Origin: Curtobacterium sp. VKM Ac-1376
Lineage (GTDB): Bacteria; Actinomycetota; Actinomycetes; Actinomycetales; Microbacteriaceae
Assembly (NCBI RefSeq): GCF_015351025.1
Contig: NZ_JADKRV010000003.1
Coordinates: 62,001-126,000, forward strand
DNA: 64,000 bases
Reading direction: 5' to 3'
Shown here: piece by piece, positions 25,589 through 34,141 of the stretch
Numbering within the stretch: the first letter of the stretch is position 1
How the letters are laid out: each line of letters opens with the position of its first letter
Program-made: the position numbers and the translations under genes
Notes under the pieces: generated by a model
Told to the model about the DNA's origin: nothing
The model's input: the letters and a program-made list of their open reading frames with translations, nothing else
Databases searched by the model: none

Positions 25589-26857
25589 ATGAGCGCCACC
25601 ACTGCCGCGGACGTGCCGGAGAAGAAGAAGCCGAAGAAGCAGTCCAGGCTCTTCGCGAACGCCCAGCGACTCGGCCGGAGCCTCCTCCTGCCGATCGCCG
25701 TGATGCCCGCCGCGGGCATCCTGCTCCGGCTCGGTCAGTCCGACATGCTCGGTGCCATCCCAGGGTTCGAGAAGGGTGCGACCATCGTCGCCGCCGCCGG
25801 CAACGGCGTCTTCACCTGGTTGCCGCTGCTCTTCGCGGTCGGCATCGCGATCGGCTGGGCGAAGAAGTCGGACGGCACCACCGCGCTCGCGGCCGTCGTC
25901 GGGTACATGGTCATGTACCAGGTCTTCGCGGCCATGTCCCCGATCGTCCTCGACGGCGTCAAGGACGCGAACGGCGGCCAGGCGGTGATCAACTTCGGTG
26001 TCCTCGGCGGCATCGTGATGGGTCTCGTCTCGGCCGTCATGTGGGAGAAGTTCCACCGGACGAAGATGCCCGATTTCCTCGGCTTCTTCTCCGGTCGTCG
26101 TCTCGTCCCGATCCTGACGGCCGTCGCCGGTCTCGTCATCGCGGTCCTGATGTCGTTCGTCTACCGCTACTTCGACATCGCGCTGACGGCAGCCGGCACC
26201 GCCGTTGCCGACAACGCCGTCATCGGCGGTGGCATCTTCGGGTTCGTCAACCGCATGCTCATCCCGATCGGCCTGCACCAGCTGCTCAACTTCTTCCCGT
26301 GGTTCCAGCTCGGCAGCTTCACCGGCGCGGACGGCGTGACCTACCACGGCGACATCGCGCGCTTCCTCGCCGGCGACCCGACCGCCGGCATCTTCCAGAC
26401 CGGCTTCTTCCCGATCATGATGTTCGCGCTGCCCGCCGGTGCCCTCGCGATCTGGCGCAACGCCAAGCCGCAGAACCGCAAGCTCGTCGGCGGCATCATG
26501 ATCTCCGCTGCGCTCACCTCGTTCGTCACGGGCATCACCGAGCCGCTCGAGTACTCGTTCATGTTCGTGGCGTTCCCGCTGTACGTCATCCACGCGGTCC
26601 TCACGGGCACCTCGCTCGCCCTCGTCAACGCCCTCGGGATCCACGACGGCTTCTCGTTCTCGGCCGGCGCGATCGACTACGTGCTGAACTTCGGCAAGGC
26701 GGACGGCGCGATCTGGCTCATCCCGATCGGCCTCGGCTACGCGGTGGTCTACTACTTCCTGTTCAGTTTCGTGATCAAGAAGTGGAACCTCCGCACGCCC
26801 GGGCGTGAAGAGGACACGATCGCCGAGAACACGATCGACGCGGCCACGAAGCCGTAG
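25589..26857 (+). CDS. PTS EIIC permease, probably N-acetylglucosamine-specific
   Basis: A 422-residue EIIC of the glucose superfamily with about ten membrane helices, the P-A-A-G-I-L-L-R-L-G segment at about residue 40 and the conserved sugar-site motif G-I-T-E-P-L-E-Y near residue 315. It moves and phosphorylates sugar with the divergent EIIB/EIIA. GlcNAc specificity is inferred from the NagE2-like layout and the DasR-like operator; glucose cannot be excluded. ATG 25589 has a GAGAGGA site; ATG 25571 overlaps that site. Confidence 0.88.
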   Translation: MSATTAADVPEKKKPKKQSRLFANAQRLGRSLLLPIAVMPAAGILLRLGQSDMLGAIPGFEKGATIVAAAGNGVFTWLPLLFAVGIAIGWAKKSDGTTALAAVVGYMVMYQVFAAMSPIVLDGVKDANGGQAVINFGVLGGIVMGLVSAVMWEKFHRTKMPDFLGFFSGRRLVPILTAVAGLVIAVLMSFVYRYFDIALTAAGTAVADNAVIGGGIFGFVNRMLIPIGLHQLLNFFPWFQLGSFTGADGVTYHGDIARFLAGDPTAGIFQTGFFPIMMFALPAGALAIWRNAKPQNRKLVGGIMISAALTSFVTGITEPLEYSFMFVAFPLYVIHAVLTGTSLALVNALGIHDGFSFSAGAIDYVLNFGKADGAIWLIPIGLGYAVVYYFLFSFVIKKWNLRTPGREEDTIAENTIDAATKP

Positions 26858-26872
26858 CCGCGAGCGTCGCCA

Positions 26873-26912
26873 GACGGGAGGCCCGGTGCCAGCTGGCACC
26901 GGGCCTCCCGTC
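26873..26912 (+). terminator. 40-base perfect palindrome after the PTS permease
   Basis: A perfect palindrome: arms GACGGGAGGCCCGGTGCCAG and its complement meet at AGCT. It is followed by GGTTTCCC. Imperfect relatives are at 40716-40749 and 45643-45683, all after genes. Confidence 0.85.
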
Positions 26913-26948
26913 GGTTTCCCGGTCGCGCTGAGGGCCCTCGTAGCGGTT

Positions 26949-26978
26949 TTGACAATCGTTATCAGTAGGCGCTAGCGT
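26949..26978 (+). promoter_or_regulatory. Zur-controlled leaderless promoter of znuA
   Basis: TTGACA (26949-26954), 18 bases, TAGCGT (26973-26978), then six bases to the ATG. A Zur-box-like dyad TGACAATCGTTATCA covers 26950-26964 and so overlaps the -35 element. Zinc-loaded Zur bound here would block transcription. Confidence 0.8.
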
Positions 26979-26984
26979 CGGGGC

Positions 26985-27896
26985 ATGCGCAACCGCCTCC
27001 TCGCCCTCCCGCTCGTCGCCGGCGCCGCCGCGCTCGCCCTGACCGGGTGCGCGACCTCATCCGCCTCCGGAGAGGCCAGCAGCGACGGCACGATCAAGGT
27101 CGTCGCCTCCACGAACGTCTACGGCTCGATCGTCGAGACCATCGGCGGCGATGCCGTCTCGGTCACGAGCATCTTGGATGACCCCTCGCAGGACCCGCAC
27201 TCGTTCGAATCGAGTGCCCGCACGCAGCTCGCCGTGTCGAAGGCCGACCTGCTCATCGAGAACGGTGGCGGCTACGACGACTTCATGACGACGCTCGCCG
27301 ACGCCTCGGACACCAAGGCCGACACCATCAACGTCGTCAAGCTCTCCGGGTTGGACAAGGGCGGGGACACCGAGTTCAACGAGCACGTCTTCTACAGCTA
27401 CCCGACCATGGTGAAGCTGGTCGACGAGGTCACGAAGGAGCTCAGCGCGCTGGACGAGGGCAGCCAGGACGCGTTCGAGGAGAACGCGGACGCGCTCACG
27501 ACGAAGCTCGAGGACCTCAAGTCCCAGACCGACGCGGTCAAGCAGCAGGACGCGGGCGACAAGGTCGCGTACACCGAGCCCGTGCCCGGGTACCTCTTCG
27601 ACGCGATGGGCCTCGAGAACGAGACGCCCGACGCCTTCTCCGAGGCGATCGAGGAGGACGACGACGTCCCGCCGGCAGCACTCCGGGACACCCTCGCGCT
27701 CTTCACGAGCGGGGGCGTCAGGCTCCTCGCCTACAACGACCAGACCTCCAGCCCCGAGACCGAGCAGGTCCAGAAGGCCGCCGAAGAGAACGACGTCCCG
27801 GTCGTCGGTGTCACGGAAACGCTCCCCGAGGGGCAGGATTACGTCTCGTGGCAGCAGGCGAACATCGACGCGGTGAAGGCAGCGCTCCAGAAGTGA
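26985..27896 (+). CDS. znuA: Zinc ABC transporter substrate-binding lipoprotein
   Basis: A 303-residue lipoprotein (lipobox L-T-G-C, about residue 22) of the cluster A-I metal-binding family. Likely metal ligands are the His in S-Q-D-P-H-S-F-E, the His in N-E-H-V-F-Y and an acidic loop E-E-D-D-D. The long His-rich loop of some ZnuA proteins is missing. It captures Zn2+ outside the membrane. It is the first gene of znuA-znuC-znuB-zur, each overlapping the next by one to four bases, behind a Zur box. Confidence 0.92.
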   Translation: MRNRLLALPLVAGAAALALTGCATSSASGEASSDGTIKVVASTNVYGSIVETIGGDAVSVTSILDDPSQDPHSFESSARTQLAVSKADLLIENGGGYDDFMTTLADASDTKADTINVVKLSGLDKGGDTEFNEHVFYSYPTMVKLVDEVTKELSALDEGSQDAFEENADALTTKLEDLKSQTDAVKQQDAGDKVAYTEPVPGYLFDAMGLENETPDAFSEAIEEDDDVPPAALRDTLALFTSGGVRLLAYNDQTSSPETEQVQKAAEENDVPVVGVTETLPEGQDYVSWQQANIDAVKAALQK

Positions 27897-28804
27897 CGAC
27901 CTCGACCGCACCAGCGGCGACCCGCGGCCCGGCGACCACCTCGGTGGACGACCGGGCTGCGGCTCGTCCGGTCCTCGCGCTGCGCGACGCCGGGCTGTCC
28001 TACGGCGAACGGAAGCTCTGGGCGGACCTCGACCTGGACCTCGCGCCGGGGGAGTTCGTCGCGGTCCTCGGGCCGAACGGTGCCGGCAAGACCTCGCTGC
28101 TGCGCACCGTGCTCGGCCAGCAGCGTCTGACGAGTGGCACGATGTCGTTCCTCGGGCAGCCCGTGCACCGCGGACACCGGAAGATCGGGTACATCCCGCA
28201 GCAGCGCCTGATGGAAGCGGGCACGCCCCTCCGCGCGCGGGACATGGTCGCCCAGGGCGTGACCGGACACCGCTGGGGCATCCGCCCGACGTCGAAGGCG
28301 GACCGTGCCCGCGTCGACCGGGTGCTCGACGAGGTCGGGGCGACGGCGTTCGCGGACGCCCCCGTCGCGGAGCTGTCCGGCGGTGAGCAGCAGCGCACGC
28401 GCGTCGGCCAGGCCATCGCCGCCGACCCCGCGCTCCTGCTCTGCGACGAGCCGCTCATCTCGCTCGACCTGCGGCACCAGCGCGGGATCACCGAGCTCAT
28501 CGACCGCCAGCGTCGCGAACACGACGCCGCCGTCCTCTTCGTCACGCACGACGTGAACCCGATCCTCGACGTCGTCGATCGGGTGCTCTACATCGCCGGC
28601 GGACGGTTCCGGATCGGTTCCCCGGACGAGGTCCTGCGAGCCGACGTGCTGAGCGACCTGTACGGCACCGCCGTCGACGTCGTGCGGACCATGGGCCGGA
28701 TCGTCATCGTCGGCGCGAACGACACTCACGACCACACGGGCGAGCACCACCACCCGGGCGAGGTCGACCCGCACGCCCCCGGGCCGGACGAAGGGCGGCT
28801 CTGA
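27893..28804 (+). CDS. znuC: Zinc ABC transporter ATP-binding protein
   Basis: A 303-residue ATPase: Walker A G-P-N-G-A-G-K-T-S, signature L-S-G-G-E-Q-Q-R, Walker B L-L-L-C-D-E-P, switch His F-V-T-H-D. The C-terminal tail is His/Asp-rich (D-T-H-D-H-T-G-E-H-H-H), probably metal-binding and cytoplasmic. About 35 extra residues precede the ABC domain. The GTG start overlaps the znuA stop (GTGA). Confidence 0.93.
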   Translation: MTTSTAPAATRGPATTSVDDRAAARPVLALRDAGLSYGERKLWADLDLDLAPGEFVAVLGPNGAGKTSLLRTVLGQQRLTSGTMSFLGQPVHRGHRKIGYIPQQRLMEAGTPLRARDMVAQGVTGHRWGIRPTSKADRARVDRVLDEVGATAFADAPVAELSGGEQQRTRVGQAIAADPALLLCDEPLISLDLRHQRGITELIDRQRREHDAAVLFVTHDVNPILDVVDRVLYIAGGRFRIGSPDEVLRADVLSDLYGTAVDVVRTMGRIVIVGANDTHDHTGEHHHPGEVDPHAPGPDEGRL

Positions 28805-29742
28805 TGGACCTGCTGTCGACCGTCTTCTCGTTCCAGGACTACGGCGAGCTGCTCGTGCTCGTGCAGAACTCGATCTGGGCCGGTGCCGTGCTCGGGATCG
28901 TCGGCGGGCTCATCGGCCCGTTCGTCGTCGCCCGGAACATGCCGTTCGCGGTGCACGGCATCTCGGAGCTCTCGTTCGCCGGGGCGAGTGCGTCGCTGCT
29001 GCTCGGGGTGAACGTCGTGTCCGGCTCACTCGTGGGCTCGGTCATCGCAGCGCTGCTCATCGGCGTGCTCGGCTCGCGGGCGCGGGAGCGCAACTCGATC
29101 ATCGCCGTCCTGATGCCGTTCGGGCTCGGGATCGGCATCCTCTGCCTCGCGCTCTACAAGGGCCGTGCGGCGAACAAGTTCGGGCTGCTCACCGGGCAGA
29201 TCGTCTCGATCGACAACCCGCAGCTGACGTTCCTCATCGTCGTGGCGGCGATCGTCGTCGCGACGCTCCTGGTCATCTGGCGCCCGCTGATGTTCGCGTC
29301 GGTCGACCCGGACGTCGCGGCCGCGGCCGGCATCCCCGTGCGCACGCTCGCGATCGTCTTCATGCTCGTGCTCGGACTGGCGACCGCGGTGTCGGTGCAG
29401 ATCGTCGGCGCGCTGCTCGTGCTGTCGCTGCTCGTGACGCCGGCGGCGGCGGCTCTGCGCCTCAGCTCGCACCCGGTCGTCGTGCCGGTGCTCTCGACGC
29501 TGTTCGCCGTGACGTCGGTCGTCGGTGGCATCCTGCTCGCACTGGGTGGCGGCCTACCGATCAGCCCGTACGTGACGACGATCTCGTTCGCGATCTGGGT
29601 GGTCTGCCGGATCATCGGGTCGCGACGCGACAAGCGGGGACGCAACCGCGTCGCCGGCCGGAACCAGCGTGGCGGGGGCGAGCCGGGCCTCCAGGCGGGG
29701 ACGACGTCGACAGCCGGTCGGAAGGAAGAGGTGTCAGCATGA
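28804..29742 (+). CDS. znuB: Zinc ABC transporter permease
   Basis: A 312-residue ABC-3 family permease with about eight membrane helices, including the G-I-S-E-L-S-F-A-G-A segment and the cytoplasmic coupling region near A-G-I-P-V-R-T-L. It forms the membrane channel for ZnuC and ZnuA. The C-terminal 35 residues are basic, Gly-rich and probably cytoplasmic. It overlaps znuC by one base and zur by four. Confidence 0.93.
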   Translation: MDLLSTVFSFQDYGELLVLVQNSIWAGAVLGIVGGLIGPFVVARNMPFAVHGISELSFAGASASLLLGVNVVSGSLVGSVIAALLIGVLGSRARERNSIIAVLMPFGLGIGILCLALYKGRAANKFGLLTGQIVSIDNPQLTFLIVVAAIVVATLLVIWRPLMFASVDPDVAAAAGIPVRTLAIVFMLVLGLATAVSVQIVGALLVLSLLVTPAAAALRLSSHPVVVPVLSTLFAVTSVVGGILLALGGGLPISPYVTTISFAIWVVCRIIGSRRDKRGRNRVAGRNQRGGGEPGLQAGTTSTAGRKEEVSA

Positions 29743-30164
29743 ACGCCGTGCAGAAGACCAAGCGGAACACGTGGCAGCGCGAAGCGGTGCGCGGGGCACT
29801 CGACTCCACCGAGGGGTTCGTCAGCGCGCAGGCGCTGCACCAGCACCTGCGCGACGAGGGTTCGACGATCGGCCTGGCGACCGTGTACCGGGCGCTCGCC
29901 GACCTGGCGACGGAGGGCGACGCCGACTCGCTGCAGCAGGACGGCGAATCGCTGTACCGGGCGTGCACGACGGACACGCACCACCACCACCTGATCTGCC
30001 GGAACTGCGGCAGGACCGTCGAGATCGAGGCCGACCCGGTCGAGCAGTGGGCGCAGGACGTCGCGGCGGCGAACGGCTTCACGAACGCCAGCCACGTCGT
30101 CGACATCTTCGGCGAGTGCGCGGTCTGCACCGCCGCCCGCACGACGGCCGCCACGGACGAGTAA
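29739..30164 (+). CDS. zur: Fur-family zinc uptake regulator
   Basis: A 141-residue Fur protein with an N-terminal winged helix, T-V-Y-R-A-L in the recognition helix (about residues 45-55), the metal motif H-H-H-H-L-I-C-R-N-C-G and a second C-x-x-C near the C-terminus (E-C-A-V-C), which hold the structural zinc. Being the last gene of the znu operon, it is almost certainly Zur. It should repress the operon through the box at 26950-26964. Confidence 0.94.
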   Translation: MNAVQKTKRNTWQREAVRGALDSTEGFVSAQALHQHLRDEGSTIGLATVYRALADLATEGDADSLQQDGESLYRACTTDTHHHHLICRNCGRTVEIEADPVEQWAQDVAAANGFTNASHVVDIFGECAVCTAARTTAATDE

Positions 30165-30174
30165 CCTGCGCGGC

Positions 30175-30870
30175 ATGCACGTCATCCTGGTCCCCGGGTT
30201 CTGGCTCGACGCGAGCGCGTGGGACGACGTCGCCCCGGTGCTCCGCGAAGCCGGACACTCGGTGCAGGCGGTCACGCGTGACGGCGACACGCTCGACGAG
30301 CAGGTCGCCGCGCTCGTCGGGGTCCTCGACGACGTCGCGTCGGCCGACGAACCCGTCGTCCTCGCTGGACACTCGGGTGCCGGGCCGATGGCGTACATGG
30401 CCGCCGACCAGCGCCCGTCGCTCGTCGCGCACCTGCTCTACGTCGACACGTTCCCCGGTCCGGAGGGTGGGTGCGTCAACGACGAACTGCCCGTGGTGGA
30501 CGGCGTCGTGCCGCTGCCGGCGTGGGGCATCTGGGAACCCGCCACCGTGCGGGGCATGACGCCTTCGTTGCGCCAGGCCGTCGAGCACCGGGCGATCCCG
30601 GAGCCGGCGGCGGTGCCGTCGGACCGGTTCCACTACACCGACGCGGCGCGGCACGCGATCCCGGCGACGATCATCACGTGTGAGATCCCGGCGACCGAGC
30701 TGCTCGCGATGGTGGCGGACCACCAGGCCTGGGCAGCCGAACTCGTCGCGACCGAGGAACTGTCCATCGTCGGGCTCGAGACGGGGCACTGGCCGATGTT
30801 CACGGCACCGCGGCAGCTCGGCGAGCTGATGGTGCAGGCACTGACCCCGAAGCCGACGCAGGCGCCGTAG
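30175..30870 (+). CDS. Alpha/beta-fold hydrolase
   Basis: A 231-residue hydrolase. The oxyanion start H-V-I-L-V-P-G-F-W, the nucleophile elbow G-H-S-G-A-G near residue 62 and a final G-H-W-P-M-F (catalytic His) form a complete triad pattern. It resembles small esterase-like proteins; the substrate is unknown. TAACCT lies seven bases before the ATG, so it has its own leaderless promoter starting in the zur stop codon. Confidence 0.88.
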   Translation: MHVILVPGFWLDASAWDDVAPVLREAGHSVQAVTRDGDTLDEQVAALVGVLDDVASADEPVVLAGHSGAGPMAYMAADQRPSLVAHLLYVDTFPGPEGGCVNDELPVVDGVVPLPAWGIWEPATVRGMTPSLRQAVEHRAIPEPAAVPSDRFHYTDAARHAIPATIITCEIPATELLAMVADHQAWAAELVATEELSIVGLETGHWPMFTAPRQLGELMVQALTPKPTQAP

Positions 30871-30934
30871 CCGGGGCAGGCGCCCTCGCCGACCCCGAAT
30901 CGGGTTGCAGCGCGGCCCGCGTAGCGTCCCGCCC

Positions 30935-32389
30935 GTGGATCTCGCAGCGTGGACCCAGTGGGCGGGCGCGTCCGACTACGACGTCGCCCGGTTCGTCCTG
31001 CAGCGCGGCGTCGCGGCGATCGCCTGCCTGGCGTTCCTCTCCGCCCTCGCCCAGTTCCCGGCGCTCGTCGGCGAACGCGGGCTGCTACCGGTGCCCCGCT
31101 TCATGGAACACCCGTACGCCCGTCGGCTCCCCGTGGTCTGGCGGTGGTGGCGGTACACCGACCGGCGGTTCCGGCTGCTCGCCGCCGGGGGAGCGGTGGT
31201 GTCCTTCGCCCTCGTCGTCGGGCTGCCGCAGCGGTTCGGCTGGTGGGTGCCGATGCTCTGCTTCCTGCTGCTCTGGCTCGCGTACCTGTCGATCTCCGAC
31301 GTCGGGCAGACGTTCTGGGCGTTCGGGTGGGAGTCGCTCCTGGTCGAGGCGCTGTTCACCGTCGCGTTCCTCGGGGCCGACGACGTCGCGCCGCCGATCG
31401 TCGTGCTCATCGGGCTGCGCTGGCTCGTGTTCCGGCTCGAGTTCGGTGCGGGGATGATCAAGATGCGCGGCGACCGCTCGTGGCGGGACCTGACGGCCCT
31501 CTACTACCACCACGAGACGCAGCCGATGCCGAACCCGGTGTCGCGGACGGCGCACCTGCTGCCCCGACCCGTGCACCGGCTCGAGACCCTCGGCAGCCAC
31601 GTCGTGCAGCTCGTCGTGCCGTTCTTCCTCTTCGCACCGCAGCCCGTGGCGTCGATCGCGGCCGCACTCGTCCTGCTCACCCAGCTCTGGCTCGTCGTGT
31701 CCGGCAACTTCGCCTGGCTCAACTGGATCACGCTCGTCCTGACGTTCGCCGCGATCGACGACCGGTCCGTGGCGGCGGTGCTGCCCTGGCTGCACGAGCG
31801 CGTCGAGGCGGGACCGAGCGACACCCCGGTCTCCTTCGTGGCCGTGACCGTCGTCGTCGGACTGCTGCTCGCGTGGCTGTCCTGGCCGGCCGCGAAGAAC
31901 CTGGTGTCCCGGCGGCAGCTCATGAACGCCTCGTTCAACCGGTGGCACCTCGCCAACGCGTACGGGGCCTTCGGCAGCGTGACGCAGCAGCGCGACGAGG
32001 TGATCGTGGAGGGGACGCTCGCCGAGTACCCCGACGAGGACGACTGGCAGCCGTACGAGTTCCGCGGCAAGCCGGGCGACCCGAAACGGCGGCCGGGGCA
32101 GTTCGCGCCGTACCACCTGCGGCTCGACTGGCTGATGTGGTTCCTGGCCCTCGGCGCCGACGATGGGTGGTTCCGGGTCTTCGTCCTCCGCCTGCTCGAG
32201 GCCGACCGGCCCACGCTGCGGCTGCTCGCCCGTGACCCGTTCGACGGGGAGCCGCCGCGGTGGGTCCGGGCTCGGATGTTCCACTACCGGTTCGCCACCC
32301 GGGCCGAGCGGCGGGAAACGGGGCTGTACTGGATCCGGCGGGAGCGGTACCTGCTCATGGCCCCGGTGGGGCTTCCGCGGGGGCGGTGA
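30935..32389 (+). CDS. Lipase maturation factor-like membrane protein (DUF1222)
   Basis: A 484-residue protein with about eight N-terminal membrane helices and the C-terminal DUF1222 domain (about residues 330-470). Typical segments are visible: F-W-A-F-G-W-E-S-L-L-V-E, K-M-R-G-D-x-S-W and T-A-L-Y-Y-H-H-E-T-Q-P-M-P-N-P. Animal LMF1 matures lipases in the ER; the bacterial role is unknown. The start is GTG 30935, seven bases after TAGCGT (leaderless). Confidence 0.88.
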   Translation: MDLAAWTQWAGASDYDVARFVLQRGVAAIACLAFLSALAQFPALVGERGLLPVPRFMEHPYARRLPVVWRWWRYTDRRFRLLAAGGAVVSFALVVGLPQRFGWWVPMLCFLLLWLAYLSISDVGQTFWAFGWESLLVEALFTVAFLGADDVAPPIVVLIGLRWLVFRLEFGAGMIKMRGDRSWRDLTALYYHHETQPMPNPVSRTAHLLPRPVHRLETLGSHVVQLVVPFFLFAPQPVASIAAALVLLTQLWLVVSGNFAWLNWITLVLTFAAIDDRSVAAVLPWLHERVEAGPSDTPVSFVAVTVVVGLLLAWLSWPAAKNLVSRRQLMNASFNRWHLANAYGAFGSVTQQRDEVIVEGTLAEYPDEDDWQPYEFRGKPGDPKRRPGQFAPYHLRLDWLMWFLALGADDGWFRVFVLRLLEADRPTLRLLARDPFDGEPPRWVRARMFHYRFATRAERRETGLYWIRRERYLLMAPVGLPRGR

Positions 32390-32428
32390 TCGCGACCACG
32401 CGCCCGCGGGAGCAGCCCGCCCGGCTGC

Positions 32429-32456
32429 GCCGCGCCTCCAGGCCTGGAGGCGCGGC
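32429..32456 (+). terminator. Perfect 28-base palindrome after the LMF-like gene
   Basis: The arm GCCGCGCCTCCAGG is followed at once by its complement. A partial relative (GCCGCGCCTCCAGGCAGG) is present near 39372. It ends one base before the -35 box of the ribosomal protein operon. Confidence 0.75.
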
Positions 32457-32711
32457 TTGCGACACGCCCGGTCGTCGCGTAACGTGGACCCCTGGTTCTC
32501 CGCGTCCGCGCGGCGGACCCGTTGTTCCAAGCCCTCCGACCGTCGCGAACGCCGCGGTCGCGCGGTGTCCGTCTCCTCTTCGACAGGGGCTGCGGACCTG
32601 GGCGGTTCGCACAACCCCCTCGCACGGTCACTCCGGTGGACGCGCGCGTGCGCACCAGGCAAGTGAACTTGGGTGCGGCCGTCCGGTCGCACGGTACCTC
32701 AGGAGGAAACC
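32457..32711 (+). promoter_or_regulatory. Promoter and about 220-base leader of rpmB-rpmG-rpsN
   Basis: TTGCGA (32457-32462), 17 bases, TAACGT (32480-32485) is a good promoter, giving a leader of roughly 220 bases before rpmB. The leader has several short hairpins (for example GTCCGC-GCG-GCGGAC near 32504) and a small dyad CAAGT-GA-ACTTG (32658-32669). No clear Zur box was found. The leader could hold a ribosomal-protein autoregulatory structure. It contains no gene that I can support. Confidence 0.55.
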
Positions 32712-32948
32712 ATGGCAGCAGTGTGCCAGGTGACCGGCGCCGTTCCCGGCTTCGGTCACAACATCTCGCACTCGCACCGCCGGACGAAGCGCCGCTTCGA
32801 CCCGAACGTGCAGAAGAAGACGTACTACGTGCCCTCGCTTCGTCGTAACGTCACGCTCACGCTCAGCGCGAAGGGCATCAAGGTGATCGACGCACGTGGC
32901 ATCGAGTCCGTCGTCAAGGACGTCCTCGCCCGTGGGGAGAAGATCTGA
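32712..32948 (+). CDS. rpmB: 50S ribosomal protein L28, zinc-free form
   Basis: A 78-residue L28 with A-A-V-C-Q-V-T-G at the start and [10 protein letters not shown]. Only one Cys is present and the paired CxxC motifs of the zinc form are absent, so this is a C-minus type. The ribosome site is AGGAGGAAAC. It is the first gene of an operon with rpmG and rpsN, a grouping that is commonly the zinc-starvation set in actinobacteria. Confidence 0.95.
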   Translation: MAAVCQVTGAVPGFGHNISHSHRRTKRRFDPNVQKKTYYVPSLRRNVTLTLSAKGIKVIDARGIESVVKDVLARGEKI

Positions 32949-33118
32949 TGGCGAAAAAGGGTCAGGACATCCGTCCGATCATCAAGCTCCGCTCGACGGC
33001 GGGCACCGGGTTCACCTACGTGACCAAGAAGAACCGTCGGAACAACCCCGACCGACTCGTGCTGAAGAAGTACGACCCGGTGGTCCGCAAGCACGTCGAC
33101 TTCCGTGAGGAGCGCTAA
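32948..33118 (+). CDS. rpmG: 50S ribosomal protein L33, zinc-free form
   Basis: A 56-residue L33 overlapping the rpmB stop by one base. It begins M-A-K-K-G-Q-D-I-R and contains [11 protein letters not shown], where the zinc form has Cys pairs; there are no cysteines. The length and end (F-R-E-E-R) are typical. It is translated with its neighbours as part of the alternative ribosomal protein set. Confidence 0.95.
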   Translation: MAKKGQDIRPIIKLRSTAGTGFTYVTKKNRRNNPDRLVLKKYDPVVRKHVDFREER

Positions 33119-33120
33119 GC

Positions 33121-33426
33121 ATGGCGAAGAAGAGCAAGATCGCGAAGAACAACCAGCGTGCCGTCATCATCGCGCGCTACGCCGAGCGTCGCCTCGAGCT
33201 GAAGAAGGCCCTCGTGGACCCGAACGGCACCGACGAGTCGCGTGAGGCCGCCCGCGTGGGCCTGCAGAAGCTGCCCCGCGACGCATCGCCCATCCGGTAC
33301 CGCAACCGCGACGCCATCGACGGTCGCCCCCGTGGCCACCTCGGTGAGTTCGGCATCAGCCGTGTCCGCTTCCGCGACATGGCCCACCGCGGCGAGCTCC
33401 CCGGCATCACGAAGAGCTCCTGGTAA
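33121..33426 (+). CDS. rpsN: 30S ribosomal protein S14, long zinc-free form
   Basis: A 101-residue S14 of the long class without any Cys residues; the short zinc-binding S14 (about 61 residues) has two CxxC pairs. Typical C-terminal segments are [13 protein letters not shown] and P-G-I-T-K-S-S-W. It starts two bases after rpmG. It replaces the zinc S14 when zinc is scarce, if the organism also carries that form. Confidence 0.95.
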   Translation: MAKKSKIAKNNQRAVIIARYAERRLELKKALVDPNGTDESREAARVGLQKLPRDASPIRYRNRDAIDGRPRGHLGEFGISRVRFRDMAHRGELPGITKSSW

Positions 33427-33442
33427 GCACTCGCAGTACCCG

Positions 33443-33472
33443 ACGCCCCGTCACCTCTCGGTGGCGGGGCGT
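33443..33472 (+). terminator. Terminator of the ribosomal protein operon
   Basis: ACGCCCCGTCACC, loop TCTC, GGTGGCGGGGCGT (one G-T pair), 16 bases after rpsN. The rest of the gap to 33726 shows no gene. It has a TAGGTT box at 33604-33609 that may be the HU -10 element, and a GAGGAGGA ribosome site. Confidence 0.8.
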
Positions 33473-33726
33473 TCGCTGTGTTCGGGGTACATAGACGCTT
33501 CATTCGTCACATCTGTCCCTCCAGTACCCCTCTGGCGCCCCTCCGGTACCCCGACAAGCCCGGAAATCCGGGCGAGTCGGCAGGTTTCGCTCCCTGCGGC
33601 TGGTAGGTTCAACTCCGGTTCCGCCGGGCCCTCGGCCCACTGGCACCGTGGCACGGGGCACCCGCTCCGGGCGCCGGACGACACGTGCGTCCGACCGATA
33701 CTGCAAGAAGTCCGAGGAGGACATCC

Positions 33727-34014
33727 ATGGCTGACAAGTCACTGAACCGCACCGAGCTCGTCGCTGCCGTCGCCGCTGAGTCCGGCCAGAGCCAGGCCAC
33801 CGTCAACGGCGTCGTCGACGCGCTCTTCAGCGTCGTCTCGTCGTCCGTCGCGGACGGCACGAAGGTCACGATCCCCGGTTGGATCGCCTTCGAGAAGACG
33901 CACCGCGCCGCCCGCACCGGCCGCAACCCGCAGACGGGTGACGCCATCGAGATCGCCGCGAGCGACTCGGTCAAGGTCAGCGCCGGCTCGAAGCTCAAGG
34001 CTGCGGTCAAGTAA
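33727..34014 (+). CDS. hup: HU-family DNA-binding protein
   Basis: A 95-residue HU/IHF protein: N-R-T-E-L-V-A-A-V-A near the start, the I-P-G-W-I-A-F core and the DNA-contacting arm R-T-G-R-N-P-Q-T-G. The arm tip is normal, and there is no Lys/Ala-rich C-terminal extension like that of mycobacterial HupB. It bends and packs the nucleoid. It has its own ribosome site (GAGGAGGA) and terminator, so it is a single-gene unit. Confidence 0.95.
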   Translation: MADKSLNRTELVAAVAAESGQSQATVNGVVDALFSVVSSSVADGTKVTIPGWIAFEKTHRAARTGRNPQTGDAIEIAASDSVKVSAGSKLKAAVK

Positions 34015-34034
34015 GACCGTTCCACGCACCGAGA

Positions 34035-34058
34035 GGGACGGCTTCGGCCGTCCCTTTC
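34035..34058 (+). terminator. Intrinsic terminator of the HU gene
   Basis: A perfect stem AGGGACGGC, loop TTCG, GCCGTCCCT followed by TT and C-G-T. It is 21 bases after the stop codon; the TTCG tetraloop and T-tail make it a classical terminator. Confidence 0.92.
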
Positions 34059-34141
34059 GTCGTTCCCGGGAGGCCCGTGCCGGTTTCCACAGATCGGCCC
34101 GCCCGGTCGATGCCCGGGTGGGCAGCGCCTAGGCTTGACGG

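Noticed and set aside
32457..32711. Zur box upstream of the zinc-free ribosomal protein genes
   Set aside because: No TGANAAT-like dyad is present. The only short dyad (32658-32669) does not match the box seen at znuA.
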